Shown: piece by piece, positions 11,884-13,359 of the stretch | Position numbering within the stretch: position 1 is the first letter of the stretch | How the letters are laid out: the number at the start of each line of letters is the position of its first letter | Source: Chamaesiphon sp. | GTDB lineage: Bacteria; Cyanobacteriota; Cyanobacteriia; Cyanobacteriales; Chamaesiphonaceae | NCBI GenBank assembly: GCA_026786125.1 | Contig: JAJAYU010000087.1 | Location: 1 to 13,359, forward strand | Length of the DNA: 13,359 nt | Direction of reading: 5' to 3' | Made by a program: the position numbers and the translations under genes | The notes under the pieces: generated by a model | The model's input: only the letters and a program-made list of their open reading frames with translations | What the model was told of the DNA's origin: nothing | The model's database searches: none

Positions 11884-13290
11884 ATGAGTCAATCGCTAGA
11901 AGATTCAGATAATTTATCAACGACGATCAATAGTTTTAATACAATTCAATCGGAGCGAAATTATCAGCAAGCTCAGGATAGTTTGCGCCAAATCTTAGTG
12001 AATTTAGATCTGAGTCAGCGAGAAAGATTTGGGCTAGAAGCAGAGATTGCCGAGCTGAGCAATATGTTAATTAAGCTCGATCGATCGGTATTTCAAGTAG
12101 CTGTATTTGGGATGGTGGGGAGAGGTAAATCTTCACTCCTAAATGCTTTAATTGGACAAGAAATATTTCAAGCTGGGGCATTACATGGTGTGACAAAAGA
12201 ACGCCAGCAGGTAGTTTGGGAAATAGATAATTGGCAAGATGAATTCGATCTAGATAAAGATACCCCAGCGACATTGCAAGAAGCGATCGAATTTATTGAT
12301 ACTCCAGGAATTGACGAAGTAGAGGGAGTCGAGCGTCAACTACTTGCCCATGATATTGCGCGTCAGGTAGACTTGATTTTATTTATCATCGCTGGCGATA
12401 TTACTGAACTTGAATTGCAAACTCTTTCTCAGCTTAGATCTGCGGGGAAACCAATTTTACTAGTATTCAATAAAGTTGATCGATATCCCGATCAAGATAA
12501 GCTAGCAATATATGCCAAAATTTGCGATGATCGGGTGAGAGAAATTCTCAGTCCGAACGAGATTATCATGGTAGCTGCTGCACCAGTTGCAATTAGTGCC
12601 GATCGACGGGAAGATGGCAGTATGGGTGTGAGCTATGCTCCAGGTGTCCCCCAAGTAGCAGAGTTGAAATGGCGGATTGTCGAAATCCTCCAACGTGAGG
12701 GTAAATCTCTAGCTGCACTCAATGCGATGTTAGCAGCCGATCGAATCCAGCAGCAAGTGATTGCTCGCAAAATGGGTAGTCGCGAGGATGCCGCCAATGA
12801 TATTATCTGGCAATCTGTGATGACCAAATCGATCGCGATTGCCATCAATCCGATTACGGCTGCTGATATTATTGCAGGTGCAGCGATCGATATCGCGATG
12901 ATTATTCGACTCTCTAAGTTCTACGGGATGCCAATGACTCGATCCGGTGCAACAAAACTGCTCCAAAGCATGGCAATCGGCATGGGCGGACTGACAATTA
13001 GTGAATTGGCAGTCAACCTCGGATTAAGTGGAGTCAAAGGCTTGCTGGCCATCCTTGCACCTGCTACAGGTGGAATTAGTATCGCCCCCTACACTGCTGT
13101 TGCCCTAACTCAGGCTAGTATTGCGGGTGTTGCTACCTACACAGTCGGACAAGTCACCAAAACCTATCTAGCTAATGGTGCCTCTTGGGGCGACAATAGC
13201 CCCAAATCGGTGATTGCCCAAATTCTTGATACGATTGATAAACATTCGATCGTCGATCGAATTAAGCAAGAATTGGCAAATAAAACGTAG
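11884..13290 (+). CDS. Era-like GTPase with C-terminal DUF697-type membrane domain
   Basis: The 468-aa protein has an N-terminal helical region (about 1-65), then a TRAFAC-class GTPase domain: P-loop GMVGRGKSS (76-84), a switch-I threonine near HGVTKER (104), DTPG (139-142) and NKVD (196-199). The C-terminal half contains long hydrophobic and alanine/glycine-rich stretches (about 310-440: KSIAIAINPITAADIIAGAA, then DIAMII..., then GLLAILAPATGGISIAPYTA), matching the DUF697-type tail found in cyanobacterial GTPases, and ends with a helical IKQELANKT. It probably acts at a membrane; target unknown. ATG at 11884 is preceded by the heptamer repeat with no ribosome binding site, which is unusual; the repeat could affect expression. 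Family assignment is sure, function open. Confidence 0.85.
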   Translation: MSQSLEDSDNLSTTINSFNTIQSERNYQQAQDSLRQILVNLDLSQRERFGLEAEIAELSNMLIKLDRSVFQVAVFGMVGRGKSSLLNALIGQEIFQAGALHGVTKERQQVVWEIDNWQDEFDLDKDTPATLQEAIEFIDTPGIDEVEGVERQLLAHDIARQVDLILFIIAGDITELELQTLSQLRSAGKPILLVFNKVDRYPDQDKLAIYAKICDDRVREILSPNEIIMVAAAPVAISADRREDGSMGVSYAPGVPQVAELKWRIVEILQREGKSLAALNAMLAADRIQQQVIARKMGSREDAANDIIWQSVMTKSIAIAINPITAADIIAGAAIDIAMIIRLSKFYGMPMTRSGATKLLQSMAIGMGGLTISELAVNLGLSGVKGLLAILAPATGGISIAPYTAVALTQASIAGVATYTVGQVTKTYLANGASWGDNSPKSVIAQILDTIDKHSIVDRIKQELANKT

Positions 13291-13359
13291 TCAGCAATTC
13301 TAAATTCAAACTTGTTCAGACACCTCGTAGGGGCAGGTTTATGCTAGTAAGCCTCGATC

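Noticed and set aside
13291..13359. Repeat-like GTAGGGGCAGGTTTATGC at the right edge
   Set aside because: It resembles a common cyanobacterial intergenic repeat, but the piece is too short and single here to support.

Overview
The window is cyanobacterial. It carries a fragment of psbA (photosystem II D1 protein), the octamer GCGATCGC and its core CGATCG recur through the core-like genes, several short dispersed repeats resemble those of cyanobacteria, and the DHH-phosphoesterase, PHP and gpsA proteins look cyanobacterial. The species cannot be named from the sequence.

Left part (1-7500, minus strand): an accessory block built around a type I restriction-modification system. In transcription order it reads hsdR (4495-7494), a 14-codon copy of the hsdM 3' end (4418-4462), a VapB-like antitoxin with a VapC/PIN toxin broken by one in-frame TGA, a 27-codon ORF that may be a HepT remnant, hsdS, a second VapB-like antitoxin followed by a PIN toxin that has lost its N-terminal part, a 56-aa antitoxin-like ORF, and hsdM. 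HsdR, HsdS and HsdM are all intact with their motifs, so the R-M system is probably functional. Both PIN toxins are damaged while their antitoxins are open. Copies of about 73 bp containing the hsdM 3' end lie in direct orientation at 82-154 and 4385-4457 and flank the hsdS/hsdM half.

Both edges of the block are broken core genes. Below hsdM (1-71) lies an alaS (alanyl-tRNA synthetase) piece with no start or N-terminus. Above hsdR (7632-7772) lies a psbA remnant in which His198-His215 is joined directly to His332-Gly360 at a shared ATGCAC, and the psbA-type terminator is still present. This suggests a rearranged junction or integration hot spot.

Right part (7900-13359): ordinary chromosome. 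Minus strand: a DHH/DHHA1 phosphoesterase with a plausible promoter, and a PHP-domain phosphoesterase. Plus strand: a small two-helix membrane protein overlapping or abutting gpsA, probably one operon, then a GTPase with a DUF697-like membrane tail. Between gpsA and the GTPase gene lie heptamer tandem repeats that form a large inverted repeat.

The R-M and toxin-antitoxin genes appear to form one defence and stabilisation cassette. The other genes serve nucleotide turnover (DHH, PHP), glycerolipid synthesis (gpsA) and an unknown GTPase role, with no evident link to the cassette.
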